Assembly: GCF_029955155.1 (NCBI RefSeq) | Contig: NZ_JAPNOZ010000006.1 | Span: 62,001 to 126,000, forward strand | Length of the DNA: 64,000 bases | Direction of reading: 5' to 3' | Source: Psychrobacillus sp. NEAU-3TGS | GTDB lineage: Bacteria > Bacillota > Bacilli > Bacillales_A > Planococcaceae | In this document: positions 37,008 through 46,971 of the stretch, one piece after another | Layout: every line of letters begins with the position of its first letter | Numbering within the stretch: the stretch's first letter is position 1 | Position numbers and translations under genes: made by a program | Notes under the pieces: generated by a model | The model's database searches: none | Told to the model about the DNA's origin: nothing | What the model saw: only the letters and a program-made list of their open reading frames with translations

Positions 37008-38127
37008 TTAAGCTTTTGCCGAACTCTCTAAAACATCCGGGCCACCAAATACATACCTTAAAAAATCGGAACGATAAACAATATGAAAAAAACACGAAAC
37101 AACTGATAGGCGGCAACCATTGATACATCCGCTTGGACGGTGTGTGCCGTAACACCCATTTCTGGTAAGCCACCTGGAGCTATACATAAAAAAGCTGTAG
37201 TCATTGAAATCGGATAGACGATATGTAAGCCATAAGCTAAAACAAGCGCAAAACCAACAATCAAAAATCCAGAAACAATCGAAAAGGGCAGTAGCTTTTT
37301 CCAATTTTTCAGCATATCCATTTTTATTCCGAGACCCAAATAAACACCTAAGCAAAGCTGGGCAAGTATGATAAGTATGTGAGGTAACGGAAATGTTCCA
37401 AAGCCAGCCACAGTTAATATAGCGGATGATAGTAGAGGTCCTATAATCCATGGGGTTGGAAATTTGAAGCGAACTGCACACGCAGTGATAAGTAGAACAA
37501 TGATAAGAACCGTAATAATTTGAAAAAAATTGCTGTATTCTGTTTGCGTTACTACATCAACAGTAGGAGTACCGGCTATTGTTCCACCACTTGAAAATGC
37601 ATGAATTGACAGTGTAGGTACAATGAAGATAACTGTTAACATTCTAATTGTTTGCATGAAGGTAACAATGGTGGAACTGCTCCTTTGATCTCTTCACTCA
37701 ATAAAACCATTTGGGATAACCCACCAGGCGTCGTCCCCATTACCGCACTTGCTATATTAATGCCAGTTAATTTGGAAACAAAAAAAGCAATTGCCATTCC
37801 GACAACTACCATTAGAATAGTAATAATAGCCATGGATGGTAGCTGGTCTACAATCTGTTTCGCACTAGCAATCGTAAACGATAGGCCCATACTATAACCT
37901 AGTAACATTTGACCTCCATTTTTAAAACTTGCCGGCCAATATGAATTCCGGTTGGATAATAACTTCCAGACTATAACAGCCGTTAAAGGTCCTAACATCC
38001 ACGACAACGGTAATTTTAATAATGTGAATATCAAACCACCTAATATGCCACATAGTAAAGTTTCTATAAATGGAAGCTGGCTTTGTTTTCTTTTATTTAT
38101 CAACTTAACAACAGATGCTAAAGTCAT
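37008..38127 (-). pseudogene. AbrB-family membrane protein, two frameshifts
   Basis: Three consecutive frames (37636-38127, 37058-37657 and the end of 37008-37481) make one protein of about 373 residues with two repeats of five helices, each with the PF05145-type signature (LPLSWMLGPL, GTTPGGLSQMVLL; FPTPWIIGPLLSSA, APGGLPEMGVTA). Restoring one base near 37670-37676 joins VPTIVTFMQTIRML, and one more in a run of six A (37060-37065) joins IVPIFLRYVFGGPDV. The family role is unknown; members often sit next to tripartite tricarboxylate genes. Here it follows the TctC-like lipoprotein, so it may belong to citrate uptake. Confidence 0.75.
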
Positions 38128-38162
38128 GATGTCCTCCCGTTCTTACTAATCACTTATATACG

Positions 38163-38196
38163 AAAAAACAAGGCTGTCTCAGATTATGCAGTCCTT
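38163..38196 (-). terminator. Probable terminator of the 52-residue gene
   Basis: AAGGaCTG...CAGcCTT forms an imperfect stem followed on the minus strand by six T. Confidence 0.5.
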
Positions 38197-38273
38197 CTCT
38201 CCCCTCTTGTATGAAAAGGTGGAGATATTAACACATAGATCTTGGAGTCAACCTTGTAATTATAACATTCCTC

Positions 38274-38432
38274 TTAAATAACAGCTTCTATAATACGATC
38301 GTTGAAATAGACGACATTTGAGAGAATTTTATTGTCTTTTATCTTTTCTGTTGATTCTCTTGCTTCTTTTTCGTCCTCAAATTCAAACATTTTAATACTA
38401 CCATCATTCGTATAAACAGTTAGAATCCACAT
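38274..38432 (-). CDS. 52-residue hypothetical protein
   Basis: This short gene encodes MWILTVYTNDGSIKMFEFED ... ILSNVVYFNDRIIEAVI. ATG has GGAGG nine bases upstream. It has an alternating strand-helix-strand look (WILTVYT, EDEKEARESTEKIK, NVVYFND) and resembles small Bacillus proteins of unknown function with the same N-terminus. It lies between the AbrB-family gene and the TctC-like gene on the same strand. No function can be given. Confidence 0.75.
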   Translation of the reverse strand: MWILTVYTNDGSIKMFEFEDEKEARESTEKIKDNKILSNVVYFNDRIIEAVI

Positions 38433-38615
38433 TTATCCGTTCCTCCAATAGTTATATTAAAAAGTAACGCTGTAAAGACAGTAGCTAGGTTTGAAACAAG
38501 CCAGTGTCTTGTACTTTTGCCAATCGTACAGCTATTAGTGTAAAAAGTAAATAATACGAAATATTATATCATTAAATTTATTTAAACTATTTTGTTTATT
38601 TTGTTCATAGACATA

Positions 38616-39584
38616 TTAATCTTCCCTATTTACATTCATTAAAGTTTCATACATCCTATCTTGCTCTTCTAGAAATTTTGCAGTTTCACTACTGTTCTTA
38701 TAAAAGTCTTTCCACATATACTTCTCTAGCGTTTGCTGCCACTTTTCTGTTTGCACCATTTTTTCGATTGTCGTATCCCAAAATTGAATTTCATCCTTCG
38801 TCATGTTTGGCGGTCCCATCACACCACGCCAATGTTCAAATACTAAATCAATGCCTTCCTCTGACCATGTAGGAACATCTGGAAGCTCTTTTAATCTCTT
38901 ATCTGATGAAATAACGAGTATTTTCACTTGATTGATATCGTAATATTTTTTTGCCTCTGCTAAAGTCATTGTTGCCACATCTATTTGCTTTTTTAATAAG
39001 GCATCTACTACTTGAGCACTGTTTTCATATATATAAAAATCAAGCTCATCGGATTTTAATCCCACTTGTTTACCCGCCAATACAAACGATAGCTGATCAT
39101 CATTCCCTAATCTTGGAGAAACACCAATTTTAAAATTATGGGGGGCTTCTTCCATATTGTTCATTAAGCTCCTTGCACTGCTTATAGTTGAATCCTTAGA
39201 AACGATCACAACCTCCCATTCCGTAGCTAACGTGGCGATTGGTGTAAAATCTTTATAAGTTATCTTACTCTGGCCTAATAAATGATTGGTAATGAGCAAA
39301 CTAGAATTAATAGCTAATACATGACCTTTTTGCTGATTTGTATATTTCCAGCCTAACTCTCCACCAGCTCCTATTTTATTCATTACTTGAATATCTTCGT
39401 CTATTAAGTTTTCACTTATTAAAACGTCTTGCATTGCCCGTGCTGTTAAGTCCCAGCCTCCACCCATTGAACTCGGAGCAATAATCGTTACTTCATTTGC
39501 AATGACTTCTTGATTCTTTTCCGGTAAACATCCGGTTAATAGCGTCACCAAAATCATCACAATGACTATTATTTTTTTCCTCAT
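38616..39584 (-). CDS. TctC/YflP-like substrate-binding lipoprotein
   Basis: This 322-residue protein has a lipoprotein signal (lipobox LLTGC, Cys19) and the Bug/TctC fold: VTIIAPSSMGGGWDLTARAM, INSSLLITNHLLG, YENSAQVVDALLKKQIDVA and the PDVPTWSEEGIDL motif. TctC proteins bind tricarboxylates or related anions outside the membrane. No tctA/tctB permease genes are present. Beside CitT/CitS-like regulators it parallels B. subtilis YflP, suggesting that it presents ligand to the sensor kinase or to a nearby transporter. It ends about 50 bases after citT. Confidence 0.88.
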   Translation of the reverse strand: MRKKIIVIVMILVTLLTGCLPEKNQEVIANEVTIIAPSSMGGGWDLTARAMQDVLISENLIDEDIQVMNKIGAGGELGWKYTNQQKGHVLAINSSLLITNHLLGQSKITYKDFTPIATLATEWEVVIVSKDSTISSARSLMNNMEEAPHNFKIGVSPRLGNDDQLSFVLAGKQVGLKSDELDFYIYENSAQVVDALLKKQIDVATMTLAEAKKYYDINQVKILVISSDKRLKELPDVPTWSEEGIDLVFEHWRGVMGPPNMTKDEIQFWDTTIEKMVQTEKWQQTLEKYMWKDFYKNSSETAKFLEEQDRMYETLMNVNRED

Positions 39585-39629
39585 TGTTTATCCCTCGTTA
39601 ATTGATTCAAGTAGAATGAATGTTACTTG

Positions 39630-40304
39630 TTATTCTATTAAGTAATATTTTCGCAGAGGCCTTCCTACAATTCCATACTCATGTTTTGCGATGCAGACAT
39701 TTTCTGAAACAAGAAATTCTAGATATCTTCTTGCAGTCGTTCTAGATACCCCCATCGTCTCACTCATTTCATCGATCGAGACGCCCTTAAGCTCTTCCAC
39801 CACTTCTTTTATTTTCTTTAACGTATGGCGATCAACACCTGTAGGAAGATCCTTTTCCAGGATTGTCGATTGGTTGGTGATTCCAAAGAATCTATCGATT
39901 ATTGTCTGATCAATCTCATCACTCTTGCTTAATAATTCTTTTCTTCTTTTATAATCTTCAATGGTTTCTACAAATTTTTTCATGGTTACTGGTTTTAATA
40001 GATAGTTAAATACACCATATCTGGCTGTCTTCTCAAGCATTGTTCGTTCCGTTGCAGCTGTCACCATAATAATATCAACTGCTGGATAACTCTCTCTAAT
40101 TGTAGCTAATAAATCGGTACCAAGCTTATCAGGCAAATAGATATCTAGTAAAAGTAAATCTACTTCATTTTCGTTTAAAAGCTCCATCGCTTCTTTCGCA
40201 TTTAGCGCCTTCCCGACCAATTTTACACCCGTTACCTTTTGCAAAAACTGTTCTTGTACTTGGGCAATTCGAAAATCGTCCTCAACTATTGCAACTTTAA
40301 TCAC
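39630..40304 (-). CDS. citT: CitT/DcuR-like response regulator
   Basis: This 224-residue response regulator has an N-terminal receiver with phospho-acceptor Asp54 (LLLLDIYLPDKLG), the acidic VEDD pair at 8-10 and Lys in YLLKPV (about 106). The C-terminal helix-turn-helix (SIDEMSETMGVSRTTARRYLEFL) is the CitB/DcuR type. It should bind target promoters such as that of the citrate transporter when citrate-like anions are sensed. The start is GTG at 40304, nine bases after AAGGAG. It follows the kinase gene by 18 bases. Confidence 0.9.
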   Translation of the reverse strand: MIKVAIVEDDFRIAQVQEQFLQKVTGVKLVGKALNAKEAMELLNENEVDLLLLDIYLPDKLGTDLLATIRESYPAVDIIMVTAATERTMLEKTARYGVFNYLLKPVTMKKFVETIEDYKRRKELLSKSDEIDQTIIDRFFGITNQSTILEKDLPTGVDRHTLKKIKEVVEELKGVSIDEMSETMGVSRTTARRYLEFLVSENVCIAKHEYGIVGRPLRKYYLIE

Positions 40305-40322
40305 TTTATCCCACTCCTTACT

Positions 40323-41924
40323 CTATCCGAAAACCTTTTTAGGAAGGTAGACTGTAAAAATAGACCCACCATTAGGTTTATTACTCACTTCAATTGTTCC
40401 ACCAAGCGATTCTACAATACGGTTGACATTAAATAGACCATACCCCCTATTTTCACCCTTAGAGGAGTAACCTAGCGTAAACAAGGATGCCAACAAGTCG
40501 TCTGAGATTCCTTTTCCATTGTCCATTACTTCTATAATAATATCGTTTCCAAGTCCCATTATAGAAAAAGTCACTTTTTTCTCTTTCTGCTCTGCAACCG
40601 CATCAAACGCATTATCGATAAGATTTCCTATAATTGTGATAATGTCTGTTACCTCTATATGACTTGGTAAAGGGTCTACATAGCTGTCGGCATCAATTTC
40701 AAGAATAATTTTCTTTTCCGATGCTTTTCCAAGCTTCCCTAACAAAATAGCTTGGACATTTGCATCATGAATTTGGTTAAATAATATATCATTTTGCTGC
40801 TGATGAGTAATAGACTCTTTTTGAATAAGCTCAAATGCATCTTGATATCGTTCTAACTGTAATAATCCTGATAACAAATATAATTTATTGGTGTACTCAT
40901 GTGTTTGTGCTCGAAGTCCATCTGAATAGTCACGTACCTCTGTTATTGTATTCATCAGCTTTTTTAACTCCGTTTTGTCTCGAAAACTAGAAACGACGCC
41001 TGTTACATTTCCATTTTCGATTATCGGGATTATATTAAAGATGAACATTTTATCATTGATCAAGACCTCCACATTATGAGCAGTCTTTCCTGTCTTTAAC
41101 GCATCCTCTATGTTTATATCCTGAAGGACATGCTGAATATGCTGACCTATAAAATCTTTTTCGTTAAGATTCAGCATAGACTTTGCAGAATGATTGATCA
41201 AAGTTAAAAATCCATTTTCATCAATAGCTATAATTGCCTCTTTAACAGATAAAAGAATGGCACTTCTTTCCCGATACAATGCAGCAATTTCATGTGGTTC
41301 CAACCCCAACGTATCTTTTCTTATACTTTTTGTTAGGAATATACCTCCAGTAATTCCTAACAGCAATACAATTAGTGATGCGATAATAATAATTTTCACC
41401 CGCTGATATATACTCTCATAGATGTCACTTTCCAGAAACTCGACGGATACCGTTCCAATCACTTGAGTATATTCTCCATAATCAGCCATAATCGGAACCT
41501 TCCCAATTAAAACTGCGCCTTCCTCACGCTGCGCTTCAAAATTATTAGAACCACCAAATACCAATGTCTGATAACTGGTATCGTCTAAACTCTTCTGACC
41601 GACCAGGCTTGGATTCGTATGTGAATAAATAATGCCCTCTCGATTTTCAATAATTATATTTGCCGCATGCACCTGATCTTTTACTTGCTCGGCAATTGGT
41701 CCGAAGTGAGTCTCAATATCTTTTTGTTCAATAGCATCCCTAAGCTCTGGCATGAGAGAAATCGACTTTGCTGATTGTAACGCCAGCTGTTTCACATGAT
41801 TTCTTGTATCGACCGATTGAAGGTAAGCAAATATGCTTGCGAGAAGAATAATAATTAAAAGAATTAACGTACTAATTAGACCTAATATTTTTGTTTGTAA
41901 TGGAATATTTTTAAGTTTATGCAT
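40323..41924 (-). CDS. citS: CitS/DcuS-like sensor histidine kinase
   Basis: This kinase of about 533 residues has helix 1 (residues about 15-37), an extracytoplasmic PAS/CACHE domain (MPELRDAIEQKD to GTVSVEFLESD), helix 2 (about 178-200), a cytoplasmic PAS (AIIAIDENGFLTLINHSA), a dimerisation helix LRAQTHEYTNKLYLLSGLL with the probable phospho-acceptor His, and an ATPase domain (NLIDNAFDA, DNGKGIS, GYGLFNVNRIV). This is the CitA/DcuS layout that senses di- or tricarboxylates. ATG at 41924 is preferred over the TTG two codons upstream. It is the first gene of a regulator pair. Confidence 0.9.
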   Translation of the reverse strand: MHKLKNIPLQTKILGLISTLILLIIILLASIFAYLQSVDTRNHVKQLALQSAKSISLMPELRDAIEQKDIETHFGPIAEQVKDQVHAANIIIENREGIIYSHTNPSLVGQKSLDDTSYQTLVFGGSNNFEAQREEGAVLIGKVPIMADYGEYTQVIGTVSVEFLESDIYESIYQRVKIIIIASLIVLLLGITGGIFLTKSIRKDTLGLEPHEIAALYRERSAILLSVKEAIIAIDENGFLTLINHSAKSMLNLNEKDFIGQHIQHVLQDINIEDALKTGKTAHNVEVLINDKMFIFNIIPIIENGNVTGVVSSFRDKTELKKLMNTITEVRDYSDGLRAQTHEYTNKLYLLSGLLQLERYQDAFELIQKESITHQQQNDILFNQIHDANVQAILLGKLGKASEKKIILEIDADSYVDPLPSHIEVTDIITIIGNLIDNAFDAVAEQKEKKVTFSIMGLGNDIIIEVMDNGKGISDDLLASLFTLGYSSKGENRGYGLFNVNRIVESLGGTIEVSNKPNGGSIFTVYLPKKVFG

Positions 41925-42008
41925 GGTCAAAACTCTTTTCTCAAAATAACTATCTTTTCAATTTTAGCATTTCTCCAACAAATTTACATGATAGGACGGA
42001 AATACGAA

Positions 42009-42042
42009 AAAGAAGATCCACTACGAATAGCGAATCTTCTTT
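42009..42042 (-). terminator. Rho-independent terminator of nupC
   Basis: The stem AAAGAAGAT / ATCTTCTTT around a 16-nt loop is followed on the minus strand by T residues. It lies just past the NupC-type gene. Confidence 0.8.
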
Positions 42043-42049
42043 GTTAAGA

Positions 42050-43228
42050 TTATAGGATAAAGCTTACAATAACTGCTGATAATACACTTACTAATGTTGC
42101 TCCGTATAAAAGCTTCAAGCCCATTCGCGCTACAACGTTACCTTGTTTTTCATGAAGACCTTTTACTGCACCGGAAATAATTCCAATGGAAGAGAAGTTT
42201 GCAAAGGAAACAAGAAAAACAGAAAGGATTCCGATTGATCGCTCACTTAAGCCTGACGCTAATTCATTTAATGAGAGCATTGCTACAAATTCGTTTGTCA
42301 CTAATTTGGTAGCCATGATACCTCCCGCTGTTACTGATTCTGAAACAGGAATACCCATTAAAATAGCGAATGGAGCAAAAACAAATCCCATAATTTCTTG
42401 GAACGAGATTCCAAATATTACATCAAATAAGGTATTTACCCCCGCCATTAATGCAACGAATCCAATTAACATCGCCGCAACTATGATGACAACCTTAAAT
42501 CCATCTAAAATATACTCGCCCAACATTTCAAAGAAGCTTTGTTTTTCAGATTGGATAACCAGGAGATCCTCTTCTTCGGTTACAGTGTATGGATTGATGA
42601 TGGAAGCAATGATAAATCCTCCAAATAAATTAATCACGATTGCCGTTACGACATATCTCGGCTCAATCATCGTCATGTATGCTCCTACAATAGACATCGA
42701 TACAGTAGACATCGCTGACGCTGAAAGTGTATATAGACGTTGAGGAGATAGATGACCAAGCTGTTTTTTCACCGTAATGAAAACTTCAGATTGTCCAACA
42801 ATAGCAGATGCTACTCCGTTGTATGATTCTAATTTACCCATGCCATTAACTTTACTGATGATCCAGCCCAACCATTTCATAATGAAAGGAAGCACTTTAA
42901 TATGTTGTAGAATTCCTATCAGAACGGAGATGAATACAATAGGAAGTAGAGCTGTTAAGAAGAAAGGAGCTTGTCCTTCATTCGCAAGTCCACCAAATAC
43001 AAAATTGATTCCTTCATTTGCAAATTCAAGTAATTTTTCAAAACCAGCGGCTATTCCTTTAATAAGTATCAATCCAAATTTCGTATTCAGTAATAAGTAA
43101 GTTAATATTACTTGAATAACAAGCATTTGGATAATTGGTCTAATTTTTATTCCTTTGCGATTATTACTTGCAACCCAGGCAAGAGCCAGCACAACAATTA
43201 AGCCTAAGATTGAGATTAAATAGTTCAT
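42050..43228 (-). CDS. NupC-type concentrative nucleoside transporter
   Basis: This 392-residue CNT-family protein has an N-terminal helix, a Gly-rich gate region and the CNT signatures [29 protein letters not shown] and [26 protein letters not shown]. It imports nucleosides with protons or sodium. ATG at 43228 follows GGAGG. The upstream region has a strong promoter and an inverted repeat just after it, suggesting repression. In B. subtilis, close relatives are controlled by DeoR or PurR; neither box was recognised here. Confidence 0.92.
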   Translation of the reverse strand: MNYLISILGLIVVLALAWVASNNRKGIKIRPIIQMLVIQVILTYLLLNTKFGLILIKGIAAGFEKLLEFANEGINFVFGGLANEGQAPFFLTALLPIVFISVLIGILQHIKVLPFIMKWLGWIISKVNGMGKLESYNGVASAIVGQSEVFITVKKQLGHLSPQRLYTLSASAMSTVSMSIVGAYMTMIEPRYVVTAIVINLFGGFIIASIINPYTVTEEEDLLVIQSEKQSFFEMLGEYILDGFKVVIIVAAMLIGFVALMAGVNTLFDVIFGISFQEIMGFVFAPFAILMGIPVSESVTAGGIMATKLVTNEFVAMLSLNELASGLSERSIGILSVFLVSFANFSSIGIISGAVKGLHEKQGNVVARMGLKLLYGATLVSVLSAVIVSFIL

Positions 43229-43259
43229 TTAATGCCTCCACAAAATAGTATTATTAGAA

Positions 43260-43275
43260 GGTCAAACGTCTGACC
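43260..43275. promoter_or_regulatory. Operator-like palindrome in the nupC leader
   Basis: The half-sites GGTCAAAC and GTCTGACC (seven of eight symmetric pairs) form a GntR-like palindrome. It starts 18 bases after the predicted -10 and lies 32-47 bases before the ATG, where a bound repressor would block transcription. Confidence 0.5.
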
Positions 43276-43292
43276 ATTAAACTTCCTTACTA

Positions 43293-43321
43293 AGTATACA
43301 TTTATTACTCATTATGTCCAA
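43293..43321 (-). promoter_or_regulatory. Promoter of nupC
   Basis: On the minus strand, TTGGAC and TATACT are separated by 17 bases, close to the sigma-A consensus. The predicted start is about 50-60 bases upstream of the ATG. Confidence 0.65.
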
Positions 43322-43513
43322 ATACTATTTATAAAATGTTACCGATTTCAAAAGAAGTATTGGAAGATTATGGTCAATCTATATAGAAGAAACAAAGTGA
43401 AATAAACATATATTCGATTCCATTATCGTAATTTATGTCTTTGTGACTTTTTTCGGTTTCACCACTATTTAGAGGACTAGTCTTTATTTACCTCAACTTT
43501 CTCCTATTAAAAC

Positions 43514-43558
43514 AAAAAGCCACCATCACCGAATTATCTTCGGTAATAGTAGCTTTTA
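43514..43558 (-). terminator. Rho-independent terminator of sstT
   Basis: An interrupted stem (AAAGCcaCcATcACCGAA with TTCGGTaATaGtaGCTTT) lies past the sstT stop and has T residues on the minus strand. Confidence 0.8.
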
Positions 43559-43579
43559 TAGCTTTTATGGCTGTACTTT

Positions 43580-44821
43580 TTAAGAATTAACAGGAGATGC
43601 TTTACCAACTTTGTTTTCTTTACGTACTTTAGCTTCTTCAGCCGCTGCTGTGAACAATACGTCAGAAGAAGAATTCAGTGCAGTTTCACAAGAATCTTGA
43701 ATAACACCAATGATAAAACCTACCCCTACAACTTGCATAGCAATATCAGCTGGAACTCCAAATAAGCTACAAGCTAAAGGGATAAGTAATAGAGATCCTC
43801 CCGCAACACCTGATGCACCCGCTGCAGAAATAGCTGCTACAACGGAAAGCAGAAGAGCAGTTACAAAATCGACTTCAATACCTAGCGTATTTACTGTTGC
43901 AAGTGTTAGAACAGCAATTGTAACGGCTGCTCCAGCCATATTAATAGTAGCACCTAGAGGAATGGATACTGCATACGTATCTTCATCTAAGCCAAGTTTT
44001 TCACATAATTTCATATTTACTGGAATATTTGCAGCAGAGCTACGAGTAAAGAATGCCGTAATACCACTTTCTCGTAAAACCATGAAAACTAGAGGGTAAG
44101 GATTTTTTCGCGTATAGATGAACACGAGTAATGGATGCACGACAAGTGCGATAAACAACATACATCCTACTAAAATCAAAATCAATCTACCATATTCAAC
44201 TAAAGCAGAAAGCCCACTTGTAACAATTGCATCAAATACAAGCCCCAAAATACCAAGTGGCGCTAAATTGATCACCCATTGTACTACTTTCGTTATTGCA
44301 TCTGAAAAACTACCTAACATGTCTTTCGTATTTTGGCTTGCACTCTTTAAGGCAAGTCCAAGTACAACTGCCCACGTTAGTATACCTAGATAGTTTGCAT
44401 TTATAATAGCATCAACCGGATTAGCAACTAAGTTAAATAATAATGTTTGAACAACTTCCACAATACCTTCTGGTGGTGCAAGATCTTCTGCACCTGTTGT
44501 TAATGTTAATGTAACTGGGAATATAAAGCTTGCAACTACAGCTACAGCACCTGCTAGGAATGTACCAAGCAAATAAAGAAACAGAATTGACTTCATATTC
44601 GTTTTCTTACCGCTTTTATGTCCAGCAATGGCGTGCATCACTAAGAATAATACTAGTACTGGTGCAACTGCCTTTAATGCACCAACAAATAAAGAGCCAA
44701 GAATCGTGACCCCACTTGCGGCATTAGGAAGGGTTAATGCTAAGATAACACCGATTATAATACCGACTACAATCCTTTTTACAAGGCTAATTTGGTTCCA
44801 TTTAATTAATAAATTTTTCAT
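43580..44821 (-). CDS. sstT: Serine/threonine:sodium symporter
   Basis: This 413-residue DAACS-family symporter has eight helices and re-entrant loops. Diagnostic segments are [21 protein letters not shown], the sodium-site motif [15 protein letters not shown] and [21 protein letters not shown]. It should import L-serine and L-threonine with sodium. The frame opens at 44875, but ATG at 44821 lies after GGGGGAT and begins [17 protein letters not shown], as in characterised SstT. It appears monocistronic. Confidence 0.93.
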   Translation of the reverse strand: MKNLLIKWNQISLVKRIVVGIIIGVILALTLPNAASGVTILGSLFVGALKAVAPVLVLFLVMHAIAGHKSGKKTNMKSILFLYLLGTFLAGAVAVVASFIFPVTLTLTTGAEDLAPPEGIVEVVQTLLFNLVANPVDAIINANYLGILTWAVVLGLALKSASQNTKDMLGSFSDAITKVVQWVINLAPLGILGLVFDAIVTSGLSALVEYGRLILILVGCMLFIALVVHPLLVFIYTRKNPYPLVFMVLRESGITAFFTRSSAANIPVNMKLCEKLGLDEDTYAVSIPLGATINMAGAAVTIAVLTLATVNTLGIEVDFVTALLLSVVAAISAAGASGVAGGSLLLIPLACSLFGVPADIAMQVVGVGFIIGVIQDSCETALNSSSDVLFTAAAEEAKVRKENKVGKASPVNS

Positions 44822-45005
44822 CCTACTATCCCCCAACATATTCTTCATACATCTATTATAAAAGAGTACAATCACTTCTCCCCAGTTGAAATAATATGTA
44901 CTTATTTTATCATTAAATAGACTGATATTTTATTTTAACACAAATTTTTCGAATGTTATATTGTTATTTTTTGCTTATTCTAATTGGTGCTGTCTATCAA
45001 ATAAG

Positions 45006-45034
45006 AAAACCTCCAAATAATTATTTGAAGGTTA
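45006..45034 (-). terminator. Rho-independent terminator of the YibE/F operon
   Basis: AACCTCCAAATAATTATTTGAAGGTT forms a stem with a short loop and is followed by T residues on the minus strand, 28 bases past the last gene. Confidence 0.75.
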
Positions 45035-45061
45035 GAAAATATATAGTAATGAACCTTTTTA

Positions 45062-45835
45062 TCATACTTTTTCATTTGTTTCTTTGTTCCTCACAAAAAA
45101 ATAAGCTGTAATCCATGTCGTTATAGGAATAACCAATGTTACACCAATTCCTGCACAAAGGATCGTGATTATTTCGGCACTGAAAATCTTCGAATTGACG
45201 ATATCCCCAACGGAATACGATAAATCTTTAAACCATATGAGCAATGCTAAATATCCTCCAAAGAACGCAAAAAACAGTGTATTTGCACTAGTTCCTAATA
45301 TATCTCTTGCAATAGACAATCCAGAGAGGAATAACTCTTTTCGACTAATGTCCGGATGATGATAATGGATTTCCCGCATAGGAGAGGAAACTGCTATTGC
45401 CGTATCCGTAATCGCCCCAATTGTACTCATAATAATCACTGACACTGCAATTTTCACAAAATCTACTTCGACTAATAAGGAAAACGCTCCAAGCTCCCCT
45501 ATTTCTTCTTCGCCAAATCCTTGTATCATTGACTTATTCGTTACGAAGATAATAAATAAAAGTAAGATAACAATACAAATAATCGTGGACAGAAAAGCTG
45601 TTTTTGTTTTGCTATTCACTCCATTAATATAGAAAAGATTGATGCAACTAATCACTACACATGCGAATAAAGTTACAATTACTGGATTAATATCCGGGGA
45701 ACATAGCAAAATAACTGTTATTATAATGACAGCAAAGTTGAAAAACAAAGCAAAAAAAGACCTTACCCCTTTTCTGCCGCCGATAATGGTCATTAATAGT
45801 AACAAGATACCTCCCAATAACACTAATACATTCAT
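45062..45835 (-). CDS. YibE/F-like membrane protein
   Basis: This 257-residue protein has seven hydrophobic segments and the YibE/F pattern IIMSTIGAITDTAIAVSSPMREI and GLSIARDILGTSANTLFFAFFGGYL. It covers the membrane core only. The gene overlaps the upstream, longer YibE/F gene by four bases, so the two products may form a heteromeric complex. The molecular function is unknown. Confidence 0.88.
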   Translation of the reverse strand: MNVLVLLGGILLLLMTIIGGRKGVRSFFALFFNFAVIIITVILLCSPDINPVIVTLFACVVISCINLFYINGVNSKTKTAFLSTIICIVILLLFIIFVTNKSMIQGFGEEEIGELGAFSLLVEVDFVKIAVSVIIMSTIGAITDTAIAVSSPMREIHYHHPDISRKELFLSGLSIARDILGTSANTLFFAFFGGYLALLIWFKDLSYSVGDIVNSKIFSAEIITILCAGIGVTLVIPITTWITAYFFVRNKETNEKV

Positions 45836-46971
45836 AGTTTTGCCCTCTTTCTATTCACGAAAAATAAGGTAGTATACAGACCTATCGGAATGGTCAACAC
45901 AATTCCTATACCTCCCGCTAACGCACGAGCCAATTCCAGTGAAAGAGTTAAGGAAATCGTATAACCAAATGGAGAAGCATTTTTAAAATAGAGAATAAGC
46001 GTTGGAATCGAACCACTTACATAAGCAAAAAACAAAATATTTGTCATCGTGCCCATAATATCTTTTCCGATTTCCATTCCTGATTTAATGAGTGCTTTTA
46101 CGGATATATAGTTATTTTTCTCATATAATCCAAAAATCGAGGAAGACATAGTTATAGCTACATCCATTACAGCCCCTAAAGAGCCAAGGAATAATCCCGC
46201 CATAAATACCATGCGATACGGTCGAGTAATAAACTGCATTTCCTCATAACGCAGTCCCTTTTCTCCAGTAACCAACAGAACAAGGTATGTAATCAATAGA
46301 GATACAAAAGTTCCAAGCAAGGTCGCGATAATAGCTGCATATGTTTTCTCATTTAAACCATTCGCAAGCAACAATGAAATGACCGTAAACAAAATAACAC
46401 TTATTCCACAAATCCATAAGAGACTTTGACTGGAATTATGAATATAGACATCTAGTGCATATGATAAAAGAATGGCATTAAATACTAAACTAATAAACGA
46501 GAATAGCCCCTGCTTTTTGCCGACAATCAGTAAGACAATGATAAATACCCATCCAATCAGCAACAAATACTTATCCCGTTTGACCTCTTGAATTGTTCCC
46601 GTTAAATCTACATCCTTTTTATCACTTTGATCGATTTTAACAAATAACTCATTTCCAATTTGAAACTCATGATCATAGGCTTTGGATTGGGAGTATTCAT
46701 TTGTTAAATGAATCTCCTTTCCTTTTTCTTCTCCATTTAATAATTTTGCAATTATATGCTGTGTATATAAAGTATCTTCATTACCATTTATATCACTTAC
46801 TTTGACCACATCTTCTATATTGGTATGGACAATCTTTGCTATAGGTTTGTCATAAAAGGAATAATTATTAAAAACAAAAATAACAGAACCTATAAAACAA
46901 CATAGAACTATGGCAATAATTACTTTATCTTTGGAGCTCATCTTTTTATATATACTTCCAACCAAATTCAT
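45832..46971 (-). CDS. YibE/F-like membrane protein with an extracytoplasmic domain
   Basis: This 379-residue protein has a first helix (about 15-33), an extracytoplasmic beta-rich segment of about 100 residues (VVKVSDINGNEDTLYTQHIIAK, GKEIHLTNEY, FVKIDQSDKKD) and then seven to eight helices with the YibE/F signature LGSLGAVMDVAITMSSSIFGLYE and MTNILFFAYVSGSIP. It precedes and overlaps the shorter paralogue. The soluble segment resembles an oligosaccharide/nucleic-acid-binding-like barrel, but this is a guess. The function is unknown. Confidence 0.88.
   Translation of the reverse strand: MNLVGSIYKKMSSKDKVIIAIVLCCFIGSVIFVFNNYSFYDKPIAKIVHTNIEDVVKVSDINGNEDTLYTQHIIAKLLNGEEKGKEIHLTNEYSQSKAYDHEFQIGNELFVKIDQSDKKDVDLTGTIQEVKRDKYLLLIGWVFIIVLLIVGKKQGLFSFISLVFNAILLSYALDVYIHNSSQSLLWICGISVILFTVISLLLANGLNEKTYAAIIATLLGTFVSLLITYLVLLVTGEKGLRYEEMQFITRPYRMVFMAGLFLGSLGAVMDVAITMSSSIFGLYEKNNYISVKALIKSGMEIGKDIMGTMTNILFFAYVSGSIPTLILYFKNASPFGYTISLTLSLELARALAGGIGIVLTIPIGLYTTLFFVNRKRAKL

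Larger units (their letters stand above)
43229..43579. other. Intergenic region upstream of nupC
   Basis: These 351 bases hold the nupC promoter and operator-like palindrome, and the sstT terminator at 43514-43558. No ORF with a good start is seen between 43330 and 43510. Confidence 0.5.
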
